From positions 13,037 to 50,908 of the forward strand of contig DJWY01000010.1 in assembly GCA_002448305.1 (NCBI GenBank): 37,872 bases of DNA. Reading direction: 5' to 3'. A program made the translations under genes and the position numbers. The notes under the pieces are model-generated. The model was not told the origin of the DNA, searched no databases, and worked only from the letters and a program-made list of their open reading frames with translations. Of this stretch, positions 1 through 6,908 are shown in pieces; position 1 is the stretch's first letter, and each line of letters opens with the position of its first letter. The DNA is from Selenomonadales bacterium UBA7018. Lineage in GTDB: Bacteria; Bacillota; Negativicutes; Selenomonadales; Selenomonadaceae.

Positions 1-510
1 CGCGCCGGAAATTTTATCGGGCGAAAGTCCCCATTGTTTTTCGGAATAATGCAGGAAAATTTTCTCGTAAATAAAATCCGCTAAGAACTGCAAGTCAGTA
101 TCAGCGGATTTTTTCAACTCCAGAATCGGAATTCTTTTCCCGTACTCAAAATTTCTAAGCAAAGCCGCTTCCAACTTATCAGCTAAGCTCGGCGGGAAAA
201 CTTCGCGCAACGTATTGAAATTGAACGGGAGCGGCACGGGTTTTCCGTCGATAATCGCTTTGACTTTGTGGAAATATAAATGCCACTCCGTAAAGCGCGA
301 AAGATATTCCCAAACTTGCGCGTCGTCGGTGTGGAAAAGGTGCGGTCCGTATTTGTGAATTAAAATTCCGTTCGCGTCGACCTCGTCATAACAATTTCCC
401 GCGACGTGTCGCCGCCGCTCAATCACTAAAACTTTTTTATCACTCGCCGCGAATCTTTCTGCCAAAACTGCTCCCGCCATACCTGCGCCAATAATTACCA
501 CGTCAAACAT
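1..510 (-). CDS. glf: UDP-galactopyranose mutase, N-terminal part (runs off left edge)
   Basis: The first 170 codons of a flavoprotein that interconverts UDP-galactopyranose and UDP-galactofuranose, the donor for galactofuranose in surface polysaccharides. The start is an ATG at 510 with GGAGG about 8 bases upstream. The N-terminus carries the Rossmann FAD motif (VVIIGAGMAGAVLAERF), then the family's GPHLFHT segment and the HYSEKQWGLSP region near the break. It is a normal reading frame cut only by the window edge; the C-terminal half is missing. It is the last visible gene of a minus-strand run that includes a polysaccharide deacetylase, so a role in envelope polysaccharide is consistent. 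A heptamer repeat island separates it from the upstream gene. Confidence 0.93.
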   Translation of the reverse strand, partial: MFDVVIIGAGMAGAVLAERFAASDKKVLVIERRRHVAGNCYDEVDANGILIHKYGPHLFHTDDAQVWEYLSRFTEWHLYFHKVKAIIDGKPVPLPFNFNTLREVFPPSLADKLEAALLRNFEYGKRIPILELKKSADTDLQFLADFIYEKIFLHYSEKQWGLSPDKISGA

Positions 511-518
511 TTAATCTG

Positions 519-553
519 CCTCCAAAAAATTCCTCATTCCTAATTCCTAATTA
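519..553. repeat. heptamer repeat island 1 (AATTAGG/AATGAGG type)
   Basis: Reading the minus strand, units AATTAGG, AATTAGG and AATGAGG follow each other between the TIGR04076-like gene and glf. The first unit supplies the TAG stop codon (547-549) of the upstream gene. The same units recur at 6187-6246, 34454-34528 and 35061-35095. Confidence 0.7.
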
Positions 554-867
554 CAGTTTGCCTCCTCGTTCAAAGTTTCAATCAAAAAACTAACCGGTCT
601 GAATCCGTCGTTGCAAGATAAAAGTGCCGACTTCGGATTTTTCATCCAGCCCGAATAAAAATTTTCCGCGCCGTGCGATAACGCCATTACGAACGGCGAT
701 AAAGTTTCCCATGCACTCAAACAAAAATTTTCGGGACGCTCCCAACCGTTAGCGATAAAAATTTGCCCCTCGACCATATCGCAAGCATTTTCAATCGGGT
801 TTTCATAGCGGGCAATTAAATCGTCGTAACGCGCCTTGCGAATCACCGTAATTTTAACTTTCTTCAT
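547..867 (-). CDS. TIGR04076-like small conserved protein
   Basis: A 106-residue protein starting MKKVKITVIRKARYDDL. The arrangement resembles the TIGR04076 family of small bacterial proteins of unknown function: an N-terminal 'KITV' strand, 'EGQIFI..GWERPENFCLSAWE', and a C-terminal 'CNDGFRPVSFLIE'. The longer reading frame upstream is rejected because ATG 867 overlaps the stop of the deacetylase gene in an ATGA junction and has AAAGGTGAG upstream, which indicates translational coupling. It has fewer cysteines than I expect for the family. The stop codon TAG falls inside a heptamer repeat, so the last residues may not be ancestral. No function can be assigned from the sequence. Confidence 0.75.
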   Translation of the reverse strand: MKKVKITVIRKARYDDLIARYENPIENACDMVEGQIFIANGWERPENFCLSAWETLSPFVMALSHGAENFYSGWMKNPKSALLSCNDGFRPVSFLIETLNEEANCN

Positions 868-1640
868 AACAGATTTCTCACCTTTGCAAAGAAATTCGCC
901 TTCCACAATCTAAATTTAAATTCCGTCAATCCGAAACGCGGCTTGCGAATGTTTACGCGATAAAGTTCGTAAGGATTAGTTTCGATAGTATTCAAGCCCG
1001 CTTCGCCCGTCACCGCCGTTAAATATTCTTCCTCGCGCAGAATTTTTTCAATGTCGGAATTAAACGCGCCGTTCGGATAGGACAAACTATAAATCGTCTT
1101 AAGCCCGCTCCATTCCAAAAAAATTTTCGATTCGCGTATTTGCCGCCGCTGAAAATCTTCATCGTATGAAGTCAACGGCAAATGGTCAGCCGTATGCGAG
1201 CCAATTTCAATCCCGCGCCGTTGCAAATCCTTGAGTTCGTCGAGCTTGAGATAATTTTCTTTGCCCAGCTCATTTGTTATGACATAGATAACCGCCGTCA
1301 TTTTATGCGCCTCTAAAATTGGCAACATCGTACAATAATTATCCTTGTAGCCGTCGTCGAAAGTTAGCACAATCGGTTTTTCTGGAAGTTCGCCTTTGCC
1401 GTGCACCACACGCATAAAATCTTGCAAAGTTATCGTCGTGTAACCTTCAGATTGCAGATAATCCAACTGCGCGGCGAATTCGGCGGGCGGCACGTTATAC
1501 ATTTCAAAATCAGGGTCGAGCAGTTCGTCGGTCACTTGATGATATTCTAAAATCGGGAATCCTTCCGGCTCCGGCAATAGAAAATTTACCGCGCAGATTA
1601 TCCCAACGAAAATTATCACCGCGCCGACGATTATTCGCAA
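864..1640 (-). CDS. membrane-anchored polysaccharide deacetylase (NodB homology domain)
   Basis: A 258-residue carbohydrate esterase family 4 protein. An N-terminal hydrophobic segment (about residues 2-20) should anchor it in the inner membrane with the catalytic domain outside. The NodB metal site is visible: TFDDG at about 93-97 and the SHTADH His-x3-His at 149-153. A SYPNGAF motif lies further on. Likely substrates are N-acetylated or O-acetylated envelope glycans; which one cannot be read here. The start is taken as TTG 1640 because GGAGGTG lies 8 bases upstream. The longer frame from TTG 1655 would begin inside that ribosome binding site. It lies one base after the recO stop, and its own stop overlaps the next start. 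Confidence 0.88.
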   Translation of the reverse strand: MRIIVGAVIIFVGIICAVNFLLPEPEGFPILEYHQVTDELLDPDFEMYNVPPAEFAAQLDYLQSEGYTTITLQDFMRVVHGKGELPEKPIVLTFDDGYKDNYCTMLPILEAHKMTAVIYVITNELGKENYLKLDELKDLQRRGIEIGSHTADHLPLTSYDEDFQRRQIRESKIFLEWSGLKTIYSLSYPNGAFNSDIEKILREEEYLTAVTGEAGLNTIETNPYELYRVNIRKPRFGLTEFKFRLWKANFFAKVRNLL

Positions 1641-1641
1641 G

Positions 1642-2388
1642 TTAATCACCTCCAAGAAATTCGCGAATGAATTGCACCGACTTTAAGCCGCTACCTAAAA
1701 CCGCGTGAACGTATTCGATAAAAAATTTCTCTGCCGCGTCGAGTTGCTTAGATTTAAAATTTAATCGAGTGTTGTCTTTCCAATCGAAACTCAACATAAG
1801 CTCGAAAGTTTTCCGCAAAGCGTCGGGATAAGGGCGGCAGTCCTCAACAAAGTCAACGCAATTCATACAAACCGCGCCGCCATTCGTCAAACTTATCGCC
1901 GCGTCGCCTAAAATTTCTTCGCCGCAACGCACGCAGCGACTGAAATTCAACTGCACGCCGCTTGTCTCCATAAATTGACACGCCCCGATAATCGCGGCAA
2001 CTTTCGGATTGCGTTTGCTAAGAACGGGCAAAGATTTTCTAAGCAGATAAAATGTCTCCGGCGATTTTTCATGCGGCAAAGTCATGCGGTTGACAATCTC
2101 GAAAAACAGCGACGCATAAGCTAGCCGTTCAAGGTCATTTGTCAAGGCGTCGTAAAAATTTAAAATATCCGCCTCGCGAATCGTATCGACCTGCGCACCG
2201 TGACTAATTTCCGCCGAAATGTGATTGAACATTTGCATCGCGCCCGAAAGCGGACTGCGCGAACGCCGGCAACCATAAGAATTAGCTTCAATCTTACCGA
2301 ATTCTTTCGTAAACAGCGTGACGACTTTGTTAGCGTCACCAAAATTTTTCGTATCCAAAACGACTGCTTCAACCGTGAAAGTTTCCAA
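1642..2388 (-). CDS. recO: DNA repair protein RecO
   Basis: A 248-residue recombination mediator that helps load RecA at single-strand gaps together with RecF and RecR. The N-terminal OB-fold region (about 1-80) is followed by an alpha-helical part that carries a four-cysteine zinc site, CVRC at 152-155 and CMNC at 174-177, as in many Firmicute RecO proteins. The start codon is TTG at 2388, with GGAG about 7 bases before it. It is within the minus-strand run after the DUF502 gene (70-base gap, containing a weak hairpin without a T tract) and directly before the deacetylase. Length is normal for the family. Confidence 0.95.
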   Translation of the reverse strand: METFTVEAVVLDTKNFGDANKVVTLFTKEFGKIEANSYGCRRSRSPLSGAMQMFNHISAEISHGAQVDTIREADILNFYDALTNDLERLAYASLFFEIVNRMTLPHEKSPETFYLLRKSLPVLSKRNPKVAAIIGACQFMETSGVQLNFSRCVRCGEEILGDAAISLTNGGAVCMNCVDFVEDCRPYPDALRKTFELMLSFDWKDNTRLNFKSKQLDAAEKFFIEYVHAVLGSGLKSVQFIREFLGGD

Positions 2389-2458
2389 TGTTTATCTCCA
2401 AAAATTGTTAAACTAGCGAAGTGCAACGGAGCGTTCCGGCGCGGCAAAAACGCTAAAA

Positions 2459-3091
2459 TTATCGTAACGTTTTGCGCGTCAACTGTTCCGTCGCTTTTAA
2501 AGCGACTGGCGTAATCGTTCCCGCCGTCAAAATGAATTGCAAAGCGTCCTGCGGCATCATGTCAACATAAATCACGTCCGATTTCTTAACGAAAAAATTC
2601 ATTCCCGCCGTCATATTCATGCTCCAAGGCATATACACGCAAACATATTCTTCGCCGAGTTTTTCCTTGACGGGTTCGGGCACAGTCAGCATTTGAAAAG
2701 CCAATACGTAATTTCCTTGATACGGCACCAAAACTACGCGCTTAAATGCCGAATCCGATTCAAACAGGGCTTTCGATACTTGCTTAACCGAGCCGTAAAT
2801 AAATTTCACGATTGGAATTTTGCTGATTATCCCGTCGAATATTCCCAGAATTTTTTCCGATAGAAAGTTGCCGCTAAGCACGCCGACAATCCAAATGCTA
2901 ACCAACACGATAATTAATCCGGTGCCTGGAATTTTCACGGGCAAAAATTTTCCAATAGAATTCTCCGTCAACTCAAATAACCACGTCACCAAGAAAATTG
3001 TTATCGCGGGCGGCACCACGATTAATAAGCCCTTGAAAAAGCTACTGGAAATTTGCTCCTTAAAGGATTTCGGTTTTTTATCCTCGTCCAT
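2459..3091 (-). CDS. DUF502 family membrane protein
   Basis: A 210-residue protein with two predicted membrane helices (about 19-40 and 57-75), followed by the segment 'GIISKIPIVKFIYGSVKQV' and a soluble C-terminal domain with 'VLVPYQGNYVLAFQ' and 'YMPWSMNMTAGMNFFV'. These are hallmarks of DUF502. The biochemical role is unknown. ATG 3091 has GGAG upstream and overlaps the end of the aminotransferase gene by 14 bases, so the two are probably translated from one message. Confidence 0.88.
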   Translation of the reverse strand: MDEDKKPKSFKEQISSSFFKGLLIVVPPAITIFLVTWLFELTENSIGKFLPVKIPGTGLIIVLVSIWIVGVLSGNFLSEKILGIFDGIISKIPIVKFIYGSVKQVSKALFESDSAFKRVVLVPYQGNYVLAFQMLTVPEPVKEKLGEEYVCVYMPWSMNMTAGMNFFVKKSDVIYVDMMPQDALQFILTAGTITPVALKATEQLTRKTLR

Positions 3092-4376
3092 GCTTATTCT
3101 CCAAAATTATTTCAATCGCGTTTAGCACGTCGTCAATATCCTTTTCGGTTATGACGAGCGGCGGTTGAAAAGCCAAAACATTTCTGCCAACGCCATTTTT
3201 GCCGACGATAAAGCCGCGATTTTTCAGCTCCTCTAAAAGTTCGTCAAGCTCCTTAAAGGCGGGCGATTTATCAGCGTGAACAAATTCCGCGCCAACCATA
3301 AGACCAAGCCCGCGCACGTCGCCTATTATCGGGAATTTTTTTTGCAGAGTTTTAAGCCCGTCCATAAGTTGTGCGCCGCGAGTCTTAGCATTGTCCATGA
3401 GATTATTTTCTTTGATATAGTCAAGGACAGCAATTCCAGCCGTAGAGGAAACAGGATTGCCGCCGAGCGTCGACGCGCCAGGACGTGTGTAAGTGTCAGC
3501 AATTTTTTTCGTCGAGATAAACGCGCTAATCGGTTGCCCATTGCCCAGAGCTTTTGCGACGCTCATAATGTCGGGCGTCACGTCGAAATTTTCTATAGCG
3601 AACATTTTACCACTACGCGCAAAGCCCGTTTGAACTTCATCGGCGATAAGCAACGCGCCGTATTTGTCCAGAATTTCCTTAACGCGCCTGAAATAACCTT
3701 TGGGCGGGACGACGATACCGGCGTTGCCTTGAATCGGTTCAGCGATAAGCGCGGCGGGGTGTCCGGAAGTCGCGCTTTGAATAATCGTTTCGATTCTGTT
3801 AGCGCATTCAAGGTCGCAAGCGGGATAAGTTTTATTGAGCGGGCAACGATAGCAATAGGGATTAGGCGCGAAATTAATTCCGCCGACGGGTTGCGGGTCG
3901 GTGCGCCACATGCCAATTCCCGTCAAGCTCATTGTAAGTTTCGTTCGCCCGTGCAAGCCGCTTTGCAACGCGATAAACTCCGAACTTTTGGTATAAATCG
4001 ACGCGAGCAGCAAAGAGCCTTCGTTAGCTTCGGTACCGGTCGAGCAAAAGAAACTTTTCTGCAAATCGCCCGGCGCAACTTCGGCGAGCCGTTCAGCGAG
4101 GTTTACAAAGTTTTCAGTCAGATAAATATTGCAGACGTGCTGAAGGGTTTTAATTTGCTCAATCATGCGGGAAGTTATGAACGGGTTACAATGCCCGCAA
4201 TTTATGACGGAAACGCCCGCATAACAATCGAGATATTTTTTGCCGGTCGTGTCGAAAAGATATTGCATTTCGCCGCGCACGAATTGCGGCGGGTCGCTGT
4301 AGAAATGTCCCAAGCATGGCATAATGTATTCGCGCTTTTTCTCAATAATTTTTTCTGCGCCGATATAATTTTCCAA
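3078..4376 (-). CDS. class III PLP-dependent aminotransferase (AGXT2/GabT-like)
   Basis: A 432-residue fold-type I aminotransferase. Visible motifs are STGTEA (about 112-117, phosphate binding), the IADEV aspartate (about 246) that pairs with the pyridine nitrogen, and the SVAKALGNG lysine (about 275) that forms the Schiff base with PLP. A four-cysteine insert, NPYCYRCPLNKTYPACDLEC, is like that of the alanine-glyoxylate aminotransferase 2-like branch. The amino donor and acceptor cannot be fixed from sequence. The start is set at TTG 4376: GTGGAG sits 8 bases before it, whereas the alternative GTG 4385 directly abuts that motif. It is the first gene of the leftward run; a TTGACA/TACAAT box lies upstream at 4541-4567. 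Confidence 0.88.
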   Translation of the reverse strand: MENYIGAEKIIEKKREYIMPCLGHFYSDPPQFVRGEMQYLFDTTGKKYLDCYAGVSVINCGHCNPFITSRMIEQIKTLQHVCNIYLTENFVNLAERLAEVAPGDLQKSFFCSTGTEANEGSLLLASIYTKSSEFIALQSGLHGRTKLTMSLTGIGMWRTDPQPVGGINFAPNPYCYRCPLNKTYPACDLECANRIETIIQSATSGHPAALIAEPIQGNAGIVVPPKGYFRRVKEILDKYGALLIADEVQTGFARSGKMFAIENFDVTPDIMSVAKALGNGQPISAFISTKKIADTYTRPGASTLGGNPVSSTAGIAVLDYIKENNLMDNAKTRGAQLMDGLKTLQKKFPIIGDVRGLGLMVGAEFVHADKSPAFKELDELLEELKNRGFIVGKNGVGRNVLAFQPPLVITEKDIDDVLNAIEIILENKHGRG

Positions 4377-4540
4377 CTCAATCACTCCACGAATTTTTTT
4401 TTAGATTAACAGATTGCACGTTAAATGGCAAGTTGCGCAGGCGACAGAAATTTTCCAAAAAAATCCCACCGAGCATTTCCGACGGAATTTCAAAATATGA
4501 ATTTGTGAAACATTTGGCGAACCATCACTTCAATATGTTT

Positions 4541-4567
4541 ATTGTAGGGTTTAAATTCGATTGTCAA
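4541..4567 (-). promoter_or_regulatory. promoter candidate for the leftward aminotransferase-recO-glf run
   Basis: On the minus strand, TTGACA (4567-4562), 15 bases, then TACAAT (4546-4541). The boxes are strong but the spacing is short. Confidence 0.45.
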
Positions 4568-4589
4568 TTTATCAAACCGTAAATAGCAT
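4561..4589 (+). promoter_or_regulatory. weak promoter candidate for fumarase-sdh genes
   Basis: TTGTCA (4561-4566), 17 bases, TAGCAT (4584-4589). It overlaps the minus-strand -35 box, so the two promoters could interfere with each other. Confidence 0.3.
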
Positions 4590-4738
4590 GAAGAAATTTA
4601 TGTCATAAACTTTGGAAAAAAACAATGACAACCGAAAATTTATCAAGAAGTGGCAGGAATTTTTTCAGGCGCGGCAAATAATCAAGCCAAGTAACAGAAA
4701 ATATTTTTGACCGCAATTATATTTCAGGAGGGATTACT

Positions 4739-5581
4739 TTGAGAGAGCTGGACGTAAAGGTCATAACCGAAAACGTCGCTGAAATGTGCAAGGAGGCGGC
4801 GTATTATCTGCCGGACGATGTCTATCGCGGGCTAAAGCGCGGTCGCGAAACAGAAAAATCGCCGGTCGGTCAAATTGTCCTCGACCAAATCATTAAGAAT
4901 GCCGAGATTGCAAAGGCTGAAGACCGCCCCTATTGTCAAGATACGGGCATGACGATTGTCTTTTTGGAAGTCGGGCAGGACTTGCACATTGTCGGCGGCA
5001 ACCTCGAAGACGCAATCAACGCGGGCATTGCCAAAGGTTATACCGAAGGTTATCTGCGAAAATCTGTCGTCGGCGAGCCGCTGTTCAATCGCGTAAACAC
5101 CAAGAACAATACTCCTGGCGTCATTTATACGCAGATTGTTCCTGGCGACAAACTCAGCATTACGATTGCGCCTAAGGGTTTCGGTTCGGAGAATAAGTCG
5201 GGAATTAAAATGCTTGTGCCCGCTGACGGCGTTAAGGGCGTCAAGAAAGCTGTTATGGAAATTATTTTGCATGCGAGCATGAATCCTTGCCCGCCAATGG
5301 TTGTCGGCGTCGGTATCGGCGGGACTATGGACAGAGCCGCGCTCCTTTCCAAAAAAGCTTTGACACGTTCAATCGACGAGCGCAACCCCATGCCCGAATA
5401 CGCAAAACTTGAACAGGAACTTCTCGACATGATTAACCAAACGGGCATTGGACCGCAACTTGGCGGGACGACTTCCGCGCTTGCCGTCAACATTGAATGG
5501 GGTCCGACACATATTGCCGGCTTGCCGGTCGCAGTTACTATTTGCTGTCATGCTATGAGACATTCGCATAGGGTGCTGTAA
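4739..5581 (+). CDS. fumarate hydratase class I, alpha (N-terminal) subunit
   Basis: A 280-residue subunit of the oxygen-sensitive [4Fe-4S] fumarase of anaerobes, which interconverts malate and fumarate. The three cluster cysteine sites expected for this family are visible: CQDTG (C66), NPCPP (C184) and the CCH near the end (C269/C270). The GGTTSAL segment is typical. The start is TTG 4739, with CAGGAGGG six bases upstream. The beta subunit follows after 27 bases, and sdhCAB after that, giving the malate-fumarate-succinate branch in one direction. Tartrate dehydratase is a related alternative; the link to fumarate reductase genes makes fumarase much more likely. Confidence 0.93.
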   Translation: MRELDVKVITENVAEMCKEAAYYLPDDVYRGLKRGRETEKSPVGQIVLDQIIKNAEIAKAEDRPYCQDTGMTIVFLEVGQDLHIVGGNLEDAINAGIAKGYTEGYLRKSVVGEPLFNRVNTKNNTPGVIYTQIVPGDKLSITIAPKGFGSENKSGIKMLVPADGVKGVKKAVMEIILHASMNPCPPMVVGVGIGGTMDRAALLSKKALTRSIDERNPMPEYAKLEQELLDMINQTGIGPQLGGTTSALAVNIEWGPTHIAGLPVAVTICCHAMRHSHRVL

Positions 5582-5608
5582 TTTTTTTGCAAAGGAGAGA
5601 TTAACAGA

Positions 5609-6181
5609 ATGGCTGAAAGTATTAGAATAACTACGCCGTTCACAGAGGAAATGTCGCGCAAACTCCGTGCAGGCGATAGCGTCCTCATCACCGGCACGAT
5701 TATCAGCGCAAGAGATGCCGCTCATAAAGTTATGACAGAAGCTCTTGCACGCGGCGAAAAATTGCCTGTCGATTGGACTAATCAAATTGTTTACTATTTG
5801 GGACCCACGCCCGCGAAGCCCGGCGACCCGATTGGCTCTTGCGGTCCGACGACTTCGGGCAGAATGGACGCTTATACGCCCACTATGCTTGAGCAGGGTA
5901 TAAAAGGCATGGTCGGCAAAGGCTCGCGCACTAAAGAAGTTGTCGAGTCTATGAAGAAAAACGGCGCGACTTATTTTGCGGCGGTCGGCGGCGCGGCGGC
6001 TCTTATCGCTAAGTCCGTCAAAAGTTACACTGTTCTTGCTTATCCCGAACTCGGTCCCGAAGCTGTGGCAGCTTTGGAAGTTGTTGATTTCCCCGCGATT
6101 GTCGTTATCGACTGCGAAGGAAATAATTTCTACGAGATTGGGCAAAAGGATTATCGCCACTTCGACATGAGTCAAATCTAG
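5609..6181 (+). CDS. fumarate hydratase class I, beta (C-terminal) subunit
   Basis: A 190-residue partner of the alpha subunit. It has the family's opening 'ITTPFTEEMSRKLRAGDSV', the 'GPTTSGRMDAYTP' substrate-binding segment, GKGSRTKEV, and the 'FPAIVVIDCEGNNFYE' end. The ATG at 5609 has AAAGGAGAG upstream. Split alpha/beta genes are the usual arrangement in strict anaerobes, against the fused form of enterobacteria. Confidence 0.93.
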   Translation: MAESIRITTPFTEEMSRKLRAGDSVLITGTIISARDAAHKVMTEALARGEKLPVDWTNQIVYYLGPTPAKPGDPIGSCGPTTSGRMDAYTPTMLEQGIKGMVGKGSRTKEVVESMKKNGATYFAAVGGAAALIAKSVKSYTVLAYPELGPEAVAALEVVDFPAIVVIDCEGNNFYEIGQKDYRHFDMSQI

Positions 6182-6186
6182 GTTTC

Positions 6187-6246
6187 AGGAATTGGGGATT
6201 AGAGATTATTTTTTCATTCCTAATTCCTAATTCCTCATTCCTAATT
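6187..6246. repeat. heptamer repeat island 2
   Basis: Between the fumarase beta gene and sdhC: units AGGAATT, GGGGATT and AGAGATT, then after a short T-rich spacer CATTCCT, AATTCCT, AATTCCT, CATTCCT. The two halves are roughly inverted, so the transcript could form a hairpin between the fumarase and sdh genes. Confidence 0.7.
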
Positions 6247-6263
6247 AAGTTAAGGAGGCCACA

Positions 6264-6887
6264 ATGATTCACACAACTTTTTATTTGCGGCGTCTGCATT
6301 CGCTTTGCGGCTTACTCGTCTTGGGTATGGTGTTATTCGAGCACATCTTTACAAACTCAATGGCGATTCTCGGTCCCGAAGGTCTCAACACCGCACTCGA
6401 AATGATGGAGCTTATTCCTAAACCGATTTTCATTGGCTTAGAAATCGGCGGCATAGCGATTCCGCTTCTGTTTCATGGCATTTATGGTATTTACATTGCC
6501 CTGCAGGCGAAAAATAATCCTCAAAACTACGGCTACGTTCGCAACTGGAATTTTGCCCTTCAACGCTGGACGGCTTGGTTCTTAGTCGTCTTTCTTATTT
6601 GGCACGTTGGTTATCTGCGTTGCTACGTCAAAGGCGTCACGGGCACCCCGATTTCTTTTGAACTTTTGCAGAACTTCTTCCAAAATCCGGTTGTCGTCGT
6701 GCTCTATGTTATCGGCATGTGGGCGGCGATTTTCCATTTCTGCAACGGCATTTCTACTTTCTGCATGACTTGGGGCATTACCAAAGGTCCGCGCTCGCAA
6801 AAAGTTATCAGTTGCATTAGCATGTTGCTCTGCGCGGGCATGTGCCTTATTACGCTCGTCTTCATGGGCAGCTATTTCGTTTACTAA
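6264..6887 (+). CDS. sdhC: succinate dehydrogenase/fumarate reductase cytochrome b558 subunit
   Basis: A 207-residue integral membrane subunit with five hydrophobic helices. Histidines in helix contexts (RRLHSLCG, FEHIFTN, LFHGIYG, IWHVGYLR, FHFCNGIS) are the expected axial ligands for two haems of the Bacillus/Wolinella type of the enzyme. It anchors the SdhA/SdhB dimer and exchanges electrons with menaquinone. The start ATG has TAAGGAGG upstream. In a fermenting Negativicute the complex most likely runs as fumarate reductase; sequence alone does not set the direction. Confidence 0.92.
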   Translation: MIHTTFYLRRLHSLCGLLVLGMVLFEHIFTNSMAILGPEGLNTALEMMELIPKPIFIGLEIGGIAIPLLFHGIYGIYIALQAKNNPQNYGYVRNWNFALQRWTAWFLVVFLIWHVGYLRCYVKGVTGTPISFELLQNFFQNPVVVVLYVIGMWAAIFHFCNGISTFCMTWGITKGPRSQKVISCISMLLCAGMCLITLVFMGSYFVY

Positions 6888-6908
6888 GAATCTTTAGGAG
6901 ATTTGGTT

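Larger units (their letters stand above)
4386..4738. other. divergent intergenic region between aminotransferase and fumarase genes
   Basis: About 350 AT-rich bases with no credible reading frame. It holds overlapping promoter candidates for the two divergent transcripts near 4541-4589 and the fumarase ribosome binding site at 4726-4733. I see no riboswitch or tRNA structure. The leader before fumarase would be about 140 bases if the plus-strand promoter candidate is right, enough to hold regulation I cannot resolve. Confidence 0.6.

Noticed and set aside
2389..2458. Terminator between the DUF502 gene and recO
   Set aside because: AGCGTT/AACGCT can pair on the minus strand, but the loop is large and no T tract follows, so termination is unlikely.
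3276..4409. Long open frame (377 codons) on the plus strand opposite the aminotransferase gene
   Set aside because: It is Arg/Asn/Phe-rich with no recognisable motif and mirrors a well-supported aminotransferase with full active-site motifs; no ribosome site at its start.
4386..4738. Riboswitch or small gene in the fumarase leader
   Set aside because: No recognisable conserved riboswitch core, and no short frame with a ribosome site.
5369..6175. 268-codon minus-strand frame opposite the fumarase genes
   Set aside because: It lies antisense to two conserved subunit genes and has no family features.
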